Below are positions 39,902 to 48,310 of a stretch of 64,000 nt of DNA, one piece after another (positions within the stretch are counted from its first letter, which is position 1; the number at the start of each line of letters is the position of its first letter). This DNA is from Phytomonospora sp040655735 (GTDB taxonomy: Bacteria; Actinomycetota; Actinomycetes; Mycobacteriales; Micromonosporaceae). The stretch covers positions 1 through 64,000 of the forward strand of contig NZ_JBFAKK010000002.1 in assembly GCF_040655735.1 (NCBI RefSeq), given 5' to 3'. The notes beneath the pieces are model-generated. The model saw only the letters and a list, made by a program, of their open reading frames with translations. It searched no databases and had not been told where the DNA came from. The translations under genes and the position numbers were made by a program.

Positions 39902-41062
39902 TCAACGTACGCCTTTGATCCCGGCGTGCGCGGCCAGCGTCCCCGCCGCGGTGACACCGGCCGCGAGGAGGAAGGCCCAGTGCAGGCCCCGGCTGAAGTC
40001 GCCGGCGCCGAGGACCGCGCCGTAGGCGGTGACCCCGATGCCGCCGCCGAGCTGCTGGACGGTGTTGTTGATCCCGGCGGCCAGGCCGAGGCGGCCTGGG
40101 CCGTCGACGGTGAGCGCGCCCAGCACCGGCAGCGCGATTCCGGCCCCGAAGCCGGAGACCACCATGCCGGGCATCAGCGCCCACCAGCCACTGCCCGTCC
40201 CGGTGAGGAACATCCACGTCAGCGCGAGGACGACCAGTCCGAGGCCGCCGACGACGAGCCGTCGTGGCGGGACGCGGGACATGAGCGACCCGGCGACCGG
40301 TCCGGCCAGCAGCAGGGGCACGACTCCCGGCAGGAGCGCCAGGCCGGCGCCGATCGCGGTGTAGCCGCGCACGTCCTGGAAGTACACCGAGATGTACATG
40401 AACAGCGCGAAGGAACCGGCCTGGACGACGAAGGCGGCGGCCTGCGTGCCGAGGAAACGCGGACGCAGGAAACCCGCGAATCCCAGGCCGGCCGACGCGG
40501 GTGGGTCGGTGCGGGGGAGCGTGCGCCATGCGATGAGCAGGCACACCGCGGCGACAGGGACGTTGAGCAGGAAGATCCAGCGCCAGGACGCACCCGACAC
40601 CAGCGCGCCGCCGACGAGCGGTCCGGCGACCACGCCGACGCCGGCGGTCATCCCGCGCACCCCGAAGGCGATGCCACGGTCGCGGCCCTCGTAGGTGAGG
40701 GCGACCAGCGACATGGTGCTCGCGAACAGGATCGCGGCGGCGAAACCCTGCACGACACGCCCGGCGAGCAGCGTCTCGATGCCGGTCGCCAGCCCGCACG
40801 CCAGTGAGGCGGCGCTGAACAGCGCGACTCCCGCGTAGAACATGCGGCGGTGCCCGACGCGGTCGGCGAGCATGCCGGTCGGCAGTTGCAGCAGGCCCAT
40901 GGTCAGCGCGTAGGAGGTGATCACCCACGAGAGGCCGCCGAGGCCGGCGTCGAGGTCGTCGCCGACGGCGGGCAGCGCGACGGTGACGACCGTGGCGTCG
41001 AGCATGAGCATGAAGACGGCGAGCACGATCGCGGCCAGTGGCCACCAGCGCGACTTGAACAT
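39902..41062 (-). CDS. MFS drug-efflux transporter (DHA type)
   Basis: 386 residues, about 12 transmembrane helices. The N-terminal antiporter signature is present: LDATVVTVALPAVGDDL (motif D1, LDxTVVNVALP) and GMLADRVGHRRMFYAGVALF (motif A), then GPLVGGALVSGASWRWIFLLNVPVA (motif C and the following GWRWIF). It extrudes hydrophobic compounds in exchange for protons. ATG 41062. Divergent from a TetR regulator with an inverted-repeat operator between them; first gene of the MFS-DmpA-GNAT operon. Confidence 0.9.
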   Translation of the reverse strand: MFKSRWWPLAAIVLAVFMLMLDATVVTVALPAVGDDLDAGLGGLSWVITSYALTMGLLQLPTGMLADRVGHRRMFYAGVALFSAASLACGLATGIETLLAGRVVQGFAAAILFASTMSLVALTYEGRDRGIAFGVRGMTAGVGVVAGPLVGGALVSGASWRWIFLLNVPVAAVCLLIAWRTLPRTDPPASAGLGFAGFLRPRFLGTQAAAFVVQAGSFALFMYISVYFQDVRGYTAIGAGLALLPGVVPLLLAGPVAGSLMSRVPPRRLVVGGLGLVVLALTWMFLTGTGSGWWALMPGMVVSGFGAGIALPVLGALTVDGPGRLGLAAGINNTVQQLGGGIGVTAYGAVLGAGDFSRGLHWAFLLAAGVTAAGTLAAHAGIKGVR

Positions 41063-41071
41063 CGAACCTCC

Positions 41072-41104
41072 CTAGCGGTGTTCGGGAGAAACTAACATCG
41101 CTAG
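41072..41104. promoter_or_regulatory. TetR operator between MFS gene and regulator
   Basis: CTAGCGGTGTT (41072-41082), 11 bases, AACATCGCTAG (41094-41104): 11-base arms with one mismatch. A further half-like GCAATGCTAG follows at about 41116. It lies 10 bases from the MFS start and 30 bases from the TetR start. Confidence 0.65.
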
Positions 41105-41133
41105 GGAAACTCTGGCAATGCTAGATTTCGGCC

Positions 41134-41805
41134 ATGTCCGACAACCCGATCGGGGCGGCGTGGAGTGACGACGAGACCGGCACGCGACTCGACCGCGCCG
41201 AGATCGTCCGGGTGTCGCTCGAACTGCTCGACACGCAGGGCCTCGACACCTTCAGCATGCGCAGGCTCGCGCAGGCGCTGAACATCAAGTCGCCTTCCTT
41301 GTACTGGCACGTGCGCAGCAAGGAGGAGCTCTACGACCTGATCATCGACACCGTCTACGGGCGGTGCGCGCTGCCGGCGCAGACCCCGGACTGGGAGGGG
41401 CGGCTCACCGAACTCGCGCTGTCGCTGCGGAAGGTCCTGCTCGACCATCCGGCCGCCGCGCGGCTGCTGCCCGGGCGCGTTCCGGCCGGGCCGAACGCGT
41501 TGCGCCTGGCCGACCATGTCGTCGGGACGATGCGGCGGGCCGGGTTCGACGACACCTACGCCTCCTACGGCTACCTGATCCTGCACTTCTACGTCACCGG
41601 CTTCGCCAGCCAGGAGGTCGCCTTCGGCAAGGGGTCGGCCGGCGACGTGCGCCTGGCCGACTTCGGCGCCTTCCTGTCCGGGCTGCCCGAGGAGCGCTAC
41701 CCCGACCTGACGGCGGTCGCGGGCGTGATGCTCGACGGGCGGCTCACCGACCGGTTCGCCTTCGGGCTGGAGGGGATCCTCGCGCGGTTCGCCAGGGAGC
41801 TCTAG
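41134..41805 (+). CDS. TetR-family repressor of the MFS-peptidase operon
   Basis: 223 residues. HTH: SLELLDTQGLDTFSMRRLAQAL, then NIKSPSLYWHVRSKEELYDLI, the same LYWHV class as the TetR at 32286. The C-terminal TetR_C-like domain includes LILHFYVTGFASQEVAFG. ATG 41134. Divergent from the MFS exporter with an inverted repeat between the genes, hence likely autoregulation and repression of the exporter. Its stop codon shares CTAG with the stop of the convergent MFS gene at 41802. Confidence 0.92.
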   Translation: MSDNPIGAAWSDDETGTRLDRAEIVRVSLELLDTQGLDTFSMRRLAQALNIKSPSLYWHVRSKEELYDLIIDTVYGRCALPAQTPDWEGRLTELALSLRKVLLDHPAAARLLPGRVPAGPNALRLADHVVGTMRRAGFDDTYASYGYLILHFYVTGFASQEVAFGKGSAGDVRLADFGAFLSGLPEERYPDLTAVAGVMLDGRLTDRFAFGLEGILARFAREL

Positions 41806-43019
41806 CCACGCACCCGCCGGAACTCGCGCAGTCGCAGGGCGACGATGCCGAGGCCCAGTACGCAGGCGAGTCCGCCGCCGATGAGGGCGCCGGGCAGGCC
41901 GGCGACCTGCGCGACCACGCCCGCACGCGCGCTGCCGAAGGCGGGCGCACCGTTGGTCTGGGCGAGCCACAGGCTCGTCACGCGGCCGCGCAGACCGTCG
42001 GGGGTGTGGGCCTGGAGGAGGGAACCGCGCAGGATCTCCGACACGAGGTCGGCCGCGCCCGACAGCGCCAGCAGGGCCATGCCGGCGAACAGTGCGTGGG
42101 TGAGTCCGAGGCCCGCGATGGCCAGGCCCCATATCGCCGTGGCGATCAGCGCGACCATGCCCGGGAGGCGCACGCGGCTCGTCCAGCCGCTGGTCGCGGC
42201 GGCCGCGATGGCGCCCGCGGCGGGCGCTGCCGACAGCAGGCCGAAAGTCGTCGCGTCGCCGCCGAACCAGTCGGTGGCCAGGGCCGGGAAGAGCGACTTC
42301 GGCGCGGCGCAGAGCATCGCGACGGCGTCGACGAGCATCACCCCGGCGACGATCTGGTTGCCGCGGACGTACCGGAAGCCCTCGGCCATCGACCGTAGGC
42401 CCGGGCGCGTCGGCGCGGGTGTCGACGGCGGTAGTGGGCGCACGAAGCGCATCGCCACGGCGAACAGCGCGAAGCCGGCGGCGTCGACGGCGAAACAGGC
42501 GACCAGGCCCGGGCCGGCGATGAGGTAGCCGGCCAGGGCGGGGCCTAGGAGTGCCGCCGACTGGGTGGTGAGGCCGTTGAGGGCGGCGACGGCGGCGAGC
42601 CGTTTCACGCCGACGAGGGCGGGCACGGCCGCGTAGGTCGCGGGGGCGCCGAGGCCGGCGAGGAAGCCGATAGCGGTGGTCGACACGTAGATGAGCCACA
42701 GGCGAGGGCTGTCGAGGAGGCTGTTGCCGAGCAGGGCGAGGGCGAACAGCGCGCCCGGCAGGCGCACGGCGGTCAGCAGGGCGCGGCGGTCGACGCGGTC
42801 GGCGAGCATGCCGCCGAGGAGGAGCCCGGCGATCATGCCGAGGCTGGTGACGAGGCCGCCGAGCCCGACGGCGACGGTCGAGCCGGTGAGTCCGTAGAGC
42901 TGCCAGCCGGCGGCGGTCTCGGTGAGGGCGCCGCCGAGCAGGAGGGCGCAGCGTCCGGTGAAGAGCCAGCGGAAGTCGCGGCTTTCGCGCAGGGGTGACA
43001 CGTCGAGCAGCAAGGCCAT
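41802..43019 (-). CDS. MFS transporter, EntS-like
   Basis: 405 residues, about 12 transmembrane helices. The N-terminus LRESRDFRWLFTGRCALLLGGALT and the motif-A loop GGMLADRVDRRALLTAVR are typical of the EntS/enterobactin-exporter-like MFS group, as are NGLTTQSAALLGPALAGYLIA and GLRGRVTSLWLAQTNGAPAFGSARAG. Substrate unknown; siderophores or drugs are usual in this group. ATG 43019 follows from the conserved start; the frame extends to 43067. Divergent from the TetR gene at 43082. Confidence 0.88.
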   Translation of the reverse strand: MALLLDVSPLRESRDFRWLFTGRCALLLGGALTETAAGWQLYGLTGSTVAVGLGGLVTSLGMIAGLLLGGMLADRVDRRALLTAVRLPGALFALALLGNSLLDSPRLWLIYVSTTAIGFLAGLGAPATYAAVPALVGVKRLAAVAALNGLTTQSAALLGPALAGYLIAGPGLVACFAVDAAGFALFAVAMRFVRPLPPSTPAPTRPGLRSMAEGFRYVRGNQIVAGVMLVDAVAMLCAAPKSLFPALATDWFGGDATTFGLLSAAPAAGAIAAAATSGWTSRVRLPGMVALIATAIWGLAIAGLGLTHALFAGMALLALSGAADLVSEILRGSLLQAHTPDGLRGRVTSLWLAQTNGAPAFGSARAGVVAQVAGLPGALIGGGLACVLGLGIVALRLREFRRVRG

Positions 43020-43081
43020 GCGAGAGACGATACATAGCTTATCTTGAGATGCAACATGCTGTTTCACACTATGCTGCGCTG

Positions 43082-43633
43082 GTGGACGCCAAGCTGCTCG
43101 ACGCCGCCATGTCCCTGCTGGCCGAGACCACGTGGGACGGGTTGACGCTGGGCGCCGTCGCCGACCGGGCGGGGGTCTCGCGGGCGACCTTCTGGCGGCA
43201 GGTCGGCGGGAAGGACGAGCTGCGGGCGGCGCTCATCTCGCGCCTGGCCGTCGACTACCGCGACGCGCTGTGGCCGATCCTCACCGCCGACGGGACCGGG
43301 CGCGACCGGCTGCGGGCCGCGCTGGAGGCGCTGTGCGAGGTCGCCGACCGGCACCTGCCGCTGCTGTCGGCGGTCGACACCGCGTTCCACGACGCCGAGC
43401 CGGAGGACAAGGGCGGGTCGCCGGCGGGGTTCGTGGGGCCGCTGACGCGGCTGATTCGCGACGGGATGGCCGACGGGAGCCTGGCGGAGCAGGAGGATCC
43501 GGAGACGGCGGGGGATCTCGTGTTCAACACGGTGTGCTGGCCGTACGTGCACCTGCGGCGGCATCACGGGTGGGCGCCGGGGAAGGCGCGGACGCCGTTG
43601 CTGGATCTGGTGGTGGGGGGAATGGCGACTTAG
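43082..43633 (+). CDS. TetR-family repressor beside the EntS-like exporter
   Basis: 183 residues. HTH: AMSLLAETTWDGLTLGAVADRAGVSRATFWRQVGGKDEL. The C-terminal domain has RLRAALEALCEVADRHLPLL. GTG at 43082 was chosen; the -10-like TATGCT at 43070-43075 would place the transcript start on or next to this codon, so the mRNA may be leaderless. ATG at 43049 is an upstream alternative that would run through the promoter. Predicted to repress the divergent MFS gene. Confidence 0.88.
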   Translation: MDAKLLDAAMSLLAETTWDGLTLGAVADRAGVSRATFWRQVGGKDELRAALISRLAVDYRDALWPILTADGTGRDRLRAALEALCEVADRHLPLLSAVDTAFHDAEPEDKGGSPAGFVGPLTRLIRDGMADGSLAEQEDPETAGDLVFNTVCWPYVHLRRHHGWAPGKARTPLLDLVVGGMAT

Positions 43634-43974
43634 GGGGCGTTGGGTGGGGGTGCTCGGGGGCCGGGCGGCGGCTCGATCGGGGGTGGGCGCTCAGGGGGCC
43701 GATCTGGTGCGTGGGGAGGATCGGCCGAAGGTACTTGCCGGGCGGCTTGGTGGAGTGGTTGGCCGGCTCGATCGAGGGTGTGGGGCCTCCCGGCCTCCTC
43801 CCTACGTTCGACGGTAGATGCGCGCCCGGCGTGGGCGGCGAACGCGAGCCGCGCTCGCTGTGGACAACCGGCGGGTTGTGGACAACGGCCCGCCGGCGCC
43901 CCGTCCGTTGTCGCCCCGGCCCGTCGCCCCGACCGCCCGGCCACCCCGCGCCCGCCCCCTGCCCCGCCGTTCCC
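43634..43974. other. Convergent intergenic gap with dispersed repeat
   Basis: 341 bases between the convergent TetR and phosphoesterase genes. It contains repeat copy 2 (43781-43886). The left part is G-rich and low in complexity (GGGGGCGTTGGGTGGGGGTG; GGCTCGATCG occurs twice, at about 43672 and 43764). No coding potential or tRNA seen. Confidence 0.6.
43781..43886 (+). repeat. Dispersed 106-bp repeat, copy 2
   Basis: Starts TGGGGCCTCCCGGCCTCC, continues to CTACGTTCGACGGTAGA (one mismatch to copy 1 over the first 38 bases), has a variable 20-base middle, then GGCGAACGCGAG, and ends with two boxes TGTGGACAAC separated by eight bases. The boxes carry C where copy 1 has T, so they are one mismatch from the DnaA consensus. 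Same length as copy 1, opposite orientation, also intergenic. Confidence 0.85.
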
Positions 43975-44697
43975 CTAAACCACCCGCCAGTGCGTCATCA
44001 CCCGGCGGTCCTCCACCACGTGGAACGCGACCCCCGGCGGCGCCTCCAGGTCGACCAGCCCCTCCCCGGGCTCCCAGTCCAGCCGCAGCGTCGACGTCAC
44101 GCCCGGCGCGATCAGCAGCGGCAGTCCGGCGAACGTCGACGCCGCCGCCGTGTGCGTGTGCCCCGTCAGGATCGCGATGACGTCCGGATATCCCGCCAGC
44201 ACCTCGGCCAGGTCCTCCGGCTTCTGCAGCAACCACTGGTCGACGACCGCCTGATGCATCCGCACCGGCGGGTGGTGGAACGCGATCAGCGTCGGCGTCC
44301 CGCGCAGCCCGTCCAGCGTCGCCGCGAGCCAGGTCAGCGTCTGCGGCGTCAGCTCGCCCTCGTCGCGGCCCTCGATCAGCGAGTCCAGCAGCACCAGGGC
44401 ATGCCCGGCGACGTGGTGCACGACGTTGAGCTCCCCGTCGGGGCCGCCGAGGACTTTGCGATACCCCTCCCGGCGGTCGTGGTTGCCGGGCAGGTGCAGC
44501 ACCGGGTACGGCGAGTCGAGCAGTCCGGCGACGATCTCGTACTCGTCGACCCTTCCGTGGTCGGCGATGTCGCCGGTCACGAGGATCGCATCAACGGGCC
44601 GGGTGAGGCCGTGCAGATAGTCCATGACGCGGCGGGCGCGGTCGGTGGCGCGATCGCCGCCGTCGATGTGGGTATCGCTGATGTGGGCGAGGAACAT
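43975..44697 (-). CDS. Calcineurin-like metallophosphoesterase (CpdA/Icc type)
   Basis: 240 residues with all five metal-binding blocks: HISDTHI, VTGDIADHG, LPGNHDRR, FHHPP and TGHTHT. The order, spacing and length fit class III cyclic nucleotide phosphodiesterases (CpdA/Icc, Rv0805), which hydrolyse cAMP and other phosphodiesters with two metal ions. ATG 44697. Divergent from the CGNR gene, 58 bases apart. Whether the physiological substrate is cAMP cannot be seen. Confidence 0.9.
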   Translation of the reverse strand: MFLAHISDTHIDGGDRATDRARRVMDYLHGLTRPVDAILVTGDIADHGRVDEYEIVAGLLDSPYPVLHLPGNHDRREGYRKVLGGPDGELNVVHHVAGHALVLLDSLIEGRDEGELTPQTLTWLAATLDGLRGTPTLIAFHHPPVRMHQAVVDQWLLQKPEDLAEVLAGYPDVIAILTGHTHTAAASTFAGLPLLIAPGVTSTLRLDWEPGEGLVDLEAPPGVAFHVVEDRRVMTHWRVV

Positions 44698-44705
44698 GAG
44701 CGGAG

Positions 44706-44736
44706 CCTAACGCTTAGGAGAAGTCCAAACGTTAGG
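44706..44736. promoter_or_regulatory. Inverted repeat between phosphoesterase and CGNR gene
   Basis: CCTAACG (44706-44712), 17 bases, CGTTAGG (44730-44736), within a wider partial symmetry GAGCCTA / TAGGCTC (44704 and 44742). It ends 20 bases before the CGNR GTG start. Candidate operator of the CGNR regulator. Confidence 0.5.
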
Positions 44737-44755
44737 TAGCGTAGGCTCTCGTCCC

Positions 44756-45361
44756 GTGGAGATCAAGCAGGCCCGCGGCATCGCCCTCGAACTCGCGCTG
44801 ACCATCCGGCACGACGGCGAGGGCGGCATCGCCGACGACATCGGCGATCTGGCCGGCTTCCGTTCCTGGCTCAGGGAACACGCGGCCGTCCTCGGCGCCG
44901 GTCACACCGCCGACGAGCGGCATCGGCTCCGGGTCGTGGCTCTGCGCAAGGCGATCCGCGCGCTCTTCGCCCACGCCGTCCATCCGGGCCCGCGCAGTCG
45001 CGCCGACACCGGCCGCCTCATGTCACGCCCGAAGGCGCTCGGCGTCGTCAACGCCGCCGCGAGCGAAATGCCCGTCGTGCCGGTTCTGTCGTGGCCGGCG
45101 GAGCCGGTAGCGACACAGTCTCCTGTGGACGGACGACCGCTCACGGCCGTCCTCGCGCAGGCGGCCATCGCCTTCCTCGCCGGCCCGGATCGCCTGCGGC
45201 TGCGGGCATGCACGGCTCCGCGTTGTGTCCGATACTTCGTCAAAGAGCACAATCGGCAGCAGTGGTGCAAAACGTCCTGCGGCAACCGGGCCCGAGTCGC
45301 GCGTCACTACGAGAAACAACGCGAGAGTGGGCGCACCGGGCACAAAACCCCCACTCAGTGA
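44756..45361 (+). CDS. CGNR zinc-finger protein (ABATE-domain regulator)
   Basis: 201 residues. The N-terminal part resembles the ABATE domain (stress- or ligand-binding, LALTIRHDGEGGIADDIGDL, RVVALRKAIRALFAHAV). The C-terminal zinc finger is explicit: LRACTAPRCVRYFVKEHNRQQWCKTSCGNRARVARHY, four cysteines ending in CGNR. These proteins are putative transcription factors of actinobacteria. GTG 44756. An inverted repeat lies just upstream, suggesting autoregulation together with the divergent phosphoesterase. Confidence 0.92.
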   Translation: MEIKQARGIALELALTIRHDGEGGIADDIGDLAGFRSWLREHAAVLGAGHTADERHRLRVVALRKAIRALFAHAVHPGPRSRADTGRLMSRPKALGVVNAAASEMPVVPVLSWPAEPVATQSPVDGRPLTAVLAQAAIAFLAGPDRLRLRACTAPRCVRYFVKEHNRQQWCKTSCGNRARVARHYEKQRESGRTGHKTPTQ

Positions 45362-45422
45362 ACGATCCGGCGGCATTCACACGCAGCCGGTCACAATCGA
45401 ATATCAGTCTCGAGTGGGCCGG

Positions 45423-45451
45423 TTCACACCAGCGCCACCTCCCACTAACGT
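45423..45451 (+). promoter_or_regulatory. Possible promoter of the oligopeptide ABC operon
   Basis: TTCACA (45423-45428), a 17-base spacer and TAACGT (45446-45451), 75 bases before the ATG of the binding-protein gene. Only partial matches to consensus. Confidence 0.35.
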
Positions 45452-45525
45452 TCCCACCAGACGGCACCGGAACGGCCGATGATCTCGCCGCCGGGGCACC
45501 ACAGTAGAAACAGTGAGGTGGCTTG

Positions 45526-47193
45526 ATGAAGCTTCGCAAGCTCCGAGGCGTGTTGGCGCTTGCCTCTGCCACAGCCCTGGTGCTGGGCACGGCGGCGTGT
45601 GCCGACAGTGACCGCGGCGAATCCGGTTCCGAGGACCAGACCTTCGTCTTCGGCGCACCCGGCGACCCCAAGTCGCTCGACCCGAGTCTCGCCACCGACG
45701 GCGAGACCTTCCGGGTCACCCGCCAGGTGTTCGAGACCCTTCTCGAGCACGAGCCCGGTGGCACCAAGATCGTTCCCGCGCTCGCCGAGAGCTACGAGCA
45801 GTCGCCCGACGGCCTGCAGTGGAAGTTCAAGCTCAAGAGCGGCGTCACCTTCCACGACGGTGAGGCCTTCAACGCGGCGGCCGTCTGCAAGAACTTCGAG
45901 CGCTGGTACAACTGGAGCGGGACCTACCAGTCCACGAACTTCTCCGGTTACTGGCAGGAGCTGATGGGCGGCTTCGCCAAGAACGAGAGCGAAGACACCC
46001 CCGCGGCGAACTTCAAGTCCTGCACCCCCAACGGCGACCTCGATGTCACCATCGACGTCAACAAGTACTCGGCGACCCTTCCCGGCGCGTTCACGCACGC
46101 CGCGATGGCGCTGCACAGCCCGAAGTCGATCGACGCCTACGCCGCGGAGGCCCCTCCGACCGGCCAGGAAGGCTCGTTCACCTACCCCCAGTACAGCCAG
46201 ACCGCCGGGACCGTCGCGGGTACCGGACCGTTCAAGCTGAGCAACTGGGACAAGGGCGCGCAGCAGGTCACCCTTGAGCGCTTCGACGGCTACTACGGCA
46301 CCAAGGCCGGCGTCCAGAAGCTGGTCTTCCAGACCATCAAGGACGCCAACGCCGGTCGCCAGGCCCTTGAGGCCGGTGACATCGACGGCTACGACCTCGT
46401 CGCGCCCGCCGACGTCAAGCCGCTCCAGGACGCCGGATACCAGGTCCCGACCCGCGGCGTGTTCAACATCCTCTACATGGGGATGCAGCAGGAGACCGAG
46501 CCGCTGCTGAAGAAGAAGGAGGTGCGCGAAGCCCTCGCGCACGCCATCGACAAGCAGTCCATCGTGGACTCCAAGCTCCCGCCGGGTGCCACCGCCGCGA
46601 CGCAGTTCATGCCCGACACCGTCGAGGGCTACAACCCCGACGTGCCGCAGTACGAGTACGACCCGGCCAAGGCCACCGAGCTGCTGAAGTCCGCCGGTGC
46701 CGAGAACCTCAGCATCGACTTCTGCTACCCGACCGAGGTCAGCCGGCCGTACATGCCGAGCCCGCCGGACATCTTCGAGATCCTCAAGGCCAACCTCCAG
46801 GCCGTCGGGATCACCGTCAACGACAAGCCGATGAAGTGGGCGCCGGACTACCTCGACGCCACCGACGCCGGTAAGTGCCCGCTGTACATCATCGGCTGGA
46901 CCGGCGACTACAACGAGGCCTTCAACTTCATCGGAACCTGGTTCTCGGTCTACGACTCGGGCTGGGGCTTCAAGGACGAGAAGCTGTTCGCCGACATGGC
47001 CGCCGTGTCCGCCGAGCCCGACCAGGCCAAGCGGGTCGAGCTCTACAAGGCGCTCAACGCGCAGGTCATGGAGCTCCTCCCGGGTGTGCCGCTGACCAGC
47101 TCGCCGCCGTCGATGGCGTTCGCCAAGAACGTCAAGCCGCCGACGACCAGTCCGCTCACCCAGGAGAACTTCGCCGAGGTCTCCTTCACATAA
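45526..47193 (+). CDS. Peptide ABC transporter substrate-binding lipoprotein
   Basis: 555 residues, family 5 solute-binding protein (DppA/OppA). Signal peptide with lipobox LGTAAC (Cys near 25). Family motifs: FVFGAPGDPKSLDPSLATDGETFRV, YEQSPDGLQWKFKLKSGVTFHDGEAFNA, ALAHAIDKQSIV and YNPDVPQYEYDPAKATELLKSAG. It captures oligopeptides or related solutes outside the membrane and delivers them to the permeases encoded next. ATG 45526 with GAGGTG upstream. A strong hairpin after the stop separates it from the permease genes, which usually yields excess binding protein. Confidence 0.93.
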   Translation: MKLRKLRGVLALASATALVLGTAACADSDRGESGSEDQTFVFGAPGDPKSLDPSLATDGETFRVTRQVFETLLEHEPGGTKIVPALAESYEQSPDGLQWKFKLKSGVTFHDGEAFNAAAVCKNFERWYNWSGTYQSTNFSGYWQELMGGFAKNESEDTPAANFKSCTPNGDLDVTIDVNKYSATLPGAFTHAAMALHSPKSIDAYAAEAPPTGQEGSFTYPQYSQTAGTVAGTGPFKLSNWDKGAQQVTLERFDGYYGTKAGVQKLVFQTIKDANAGRQALEAGDIDGYDLVAPADVKPLQDAGYQVPTRGVFNILYMGMQQETEPLLKKKEVREALAHAIDKQSIVDSKLPPGATAATQFMPDTVEGYNPDVPQYEYDPAKATELLKSAGAENLSIDFCYPTEVSRPYMPSPPDIFEILKANLQAVGITVNDKPMKWAPDYLDATDAGKCPLYIIGWTGDYNEAFNFIGTWFSVYDSGWGFKDEKLFADMAAVSAEPDQAKRVELYKALNAQVMELLPGVPLTSSPPSMAFAKNVKPPTTSPLTQENFAEVSFT

Positions 47194-47206
47194 GCAAGCA
47201 CTCGTC

Positions 47207-47250
47207 GACCGCCCGGGACTGTGTCCGAAAGGGACACGGCCCGGGCGGTC
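47207..47250 (+). terminator. Attenuating hairpin between binding-protein and permease genes
   Basis: Two stacked stems: GACCGCCCGGG / CCCGGGCGGTC (11 bp) enclosing GTGTCC / GGACAC (6 bp) with a GAAAG loop. No T-tract. In ABC operons such hairpins partially terminate transcription or stabilise the upstream mRNA. Confidence 0.75.
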
Positions 47251-47305
47251 GCGAGTCCGGTCTGTTCGGCGGTGGCCGAGCCATCGAAGCGCACGGAGGT
47301 CGCGG

Positions 47306-48310
47306 ATGCTCCGATACATAGTCAGACGCCTGCTGCAGCTGATCCCCACCCTGTTCGGGTTGTCGATCCTGCTGTTCGCCTGGTTGCACAGTCTTCCCGG
47401 CGGTCCGGAGGCGGCGCTGCTCGACGTGCGCGCCACCGACGCCAAGCGGGCCGAGATCCGTTCGGCGCTCGGCCTCGACGAGCCGCTGCTGGTCCAGTAC
47501 GGACGCTTCATGCAGCGCCTGCTGCGCCTCGACCTCGGTGACTCCTTCACCACGGGCACACCGGTCATGGAGGAGTTCGGACGGCGCTTTCCCGCGACCG
47601 TCGAGCTGACCATCGTCGCGATGGTCATCGCGATCGGCGCCGGCATCCCGCTCGGCTACCTCGCCGCCCGCAGGCACGGCCGGCTCTTCGACGGCCTGAC
47701 CGTCACCGGTTCCCTGCTGGGCATCTGCGTGCCGATCTTCTTCCTCGGCTTCATCCTCAAGGCCATCTTCGCCGTCCAGCTCGGCTGGTTCCCCTCGCTG
47801 GGCCGCCAGACCCCGGGCATCGACGCGACGAGAGTGACCGACTTCTACGTCCTGGACGGGATACTCACACAAGAGTGGGACGCGTCATGGGACGCGCTCG
47901 TCCATCTCATACTTCCCGCGATCGCGCTGGCGTCCATCCCCTTCGCGATCATCGTGCGGATGACGCGCGCCAGCGTCCTCGAAGTGCTCGGTGAGGACTA
48001 CGTCCGCACCGCCGAGGCCAAGGGCCTGCGCGAGAACACGGTTCGCGGACGCCACGTGCTGCGCAACGCGATGCTCCCGGTGGTCACCTCGATCGGCCTG
48101 CTGACCGGGGGTCTGCTGTCGGGGGCGGTGCTCACCGAGACCGTCTTCGTCTTCGGTGGCATCGGTTCCTTCCTGGCGACGGCGATCAGCAACCGCGACT
48201 ACCCCGTCCTGATGGGCTTCATCATGATCATCGCGGTGATCTACGTGCTCATCAACCTCGCCGTCGACCTGTCCTACAGCGTCCTCGACCCAAGGGTGCG
48301 TGTGCGATGA
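47306..48310 (+). CDS. dppB: Peptide ABC transporter permease, DppB type
   Basis: 334 residues, six transmembrane helices. The N-terminus YIVRRLLQLIPTLFGLSILLFAWLHSLPGGP and the loop DEPLLVQYGRFMQRLLRLDLGDSF are the DppB/OppB hallmarks. The EAA motif contacting the ATPase reads EDYVRTAEAKGLRENTVRGRHVLRNAMLPV. It forms half of the membrane channel with the next gene, with which it overlaps by four bases (ATGA). ATG 47306, with a GGAGGT site upstream. Confidence 0.94.
   Translation: MLRYIVRRLLQLIPTLFGLSILLFAWLHSLPGGPEAALLDVRATDAKRAEIRSALGLDEPLLVQYGRFMQRLLRLDLGDSFTTGTPVMEEFGRRFPATVELTIVAMVIAIGAGIPLGYLAARRHGRLFDGLTVTGSLLGICVPIFFLGFILKAIFAVQLGWFPSLGRQTPGIDATRVTDFYVLDGILTQEWDASWDALVHLILPAIALASIPFAIIVRMTRASVLEVLGEDYVRTAEAKGLRENTVRGRHVLRNAMLPVVTSIGLLTGGLLSGAVLTETVFVFGGIGSFLATAISNRDYPVLMGFIMIIAVIYVLINLAVDLSYSVLDPRVRVR

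Noticed and set aside
43132..44739. A 535-codon plus-strand frame through the TetR 3' half and antisense to the phosphoesterase
   Set aside because: It overlaps two well-supported genes. Its segment resembling a frame near 13500 is explained by the nucleotide-level 106-bp repeat, not by protein conservation.
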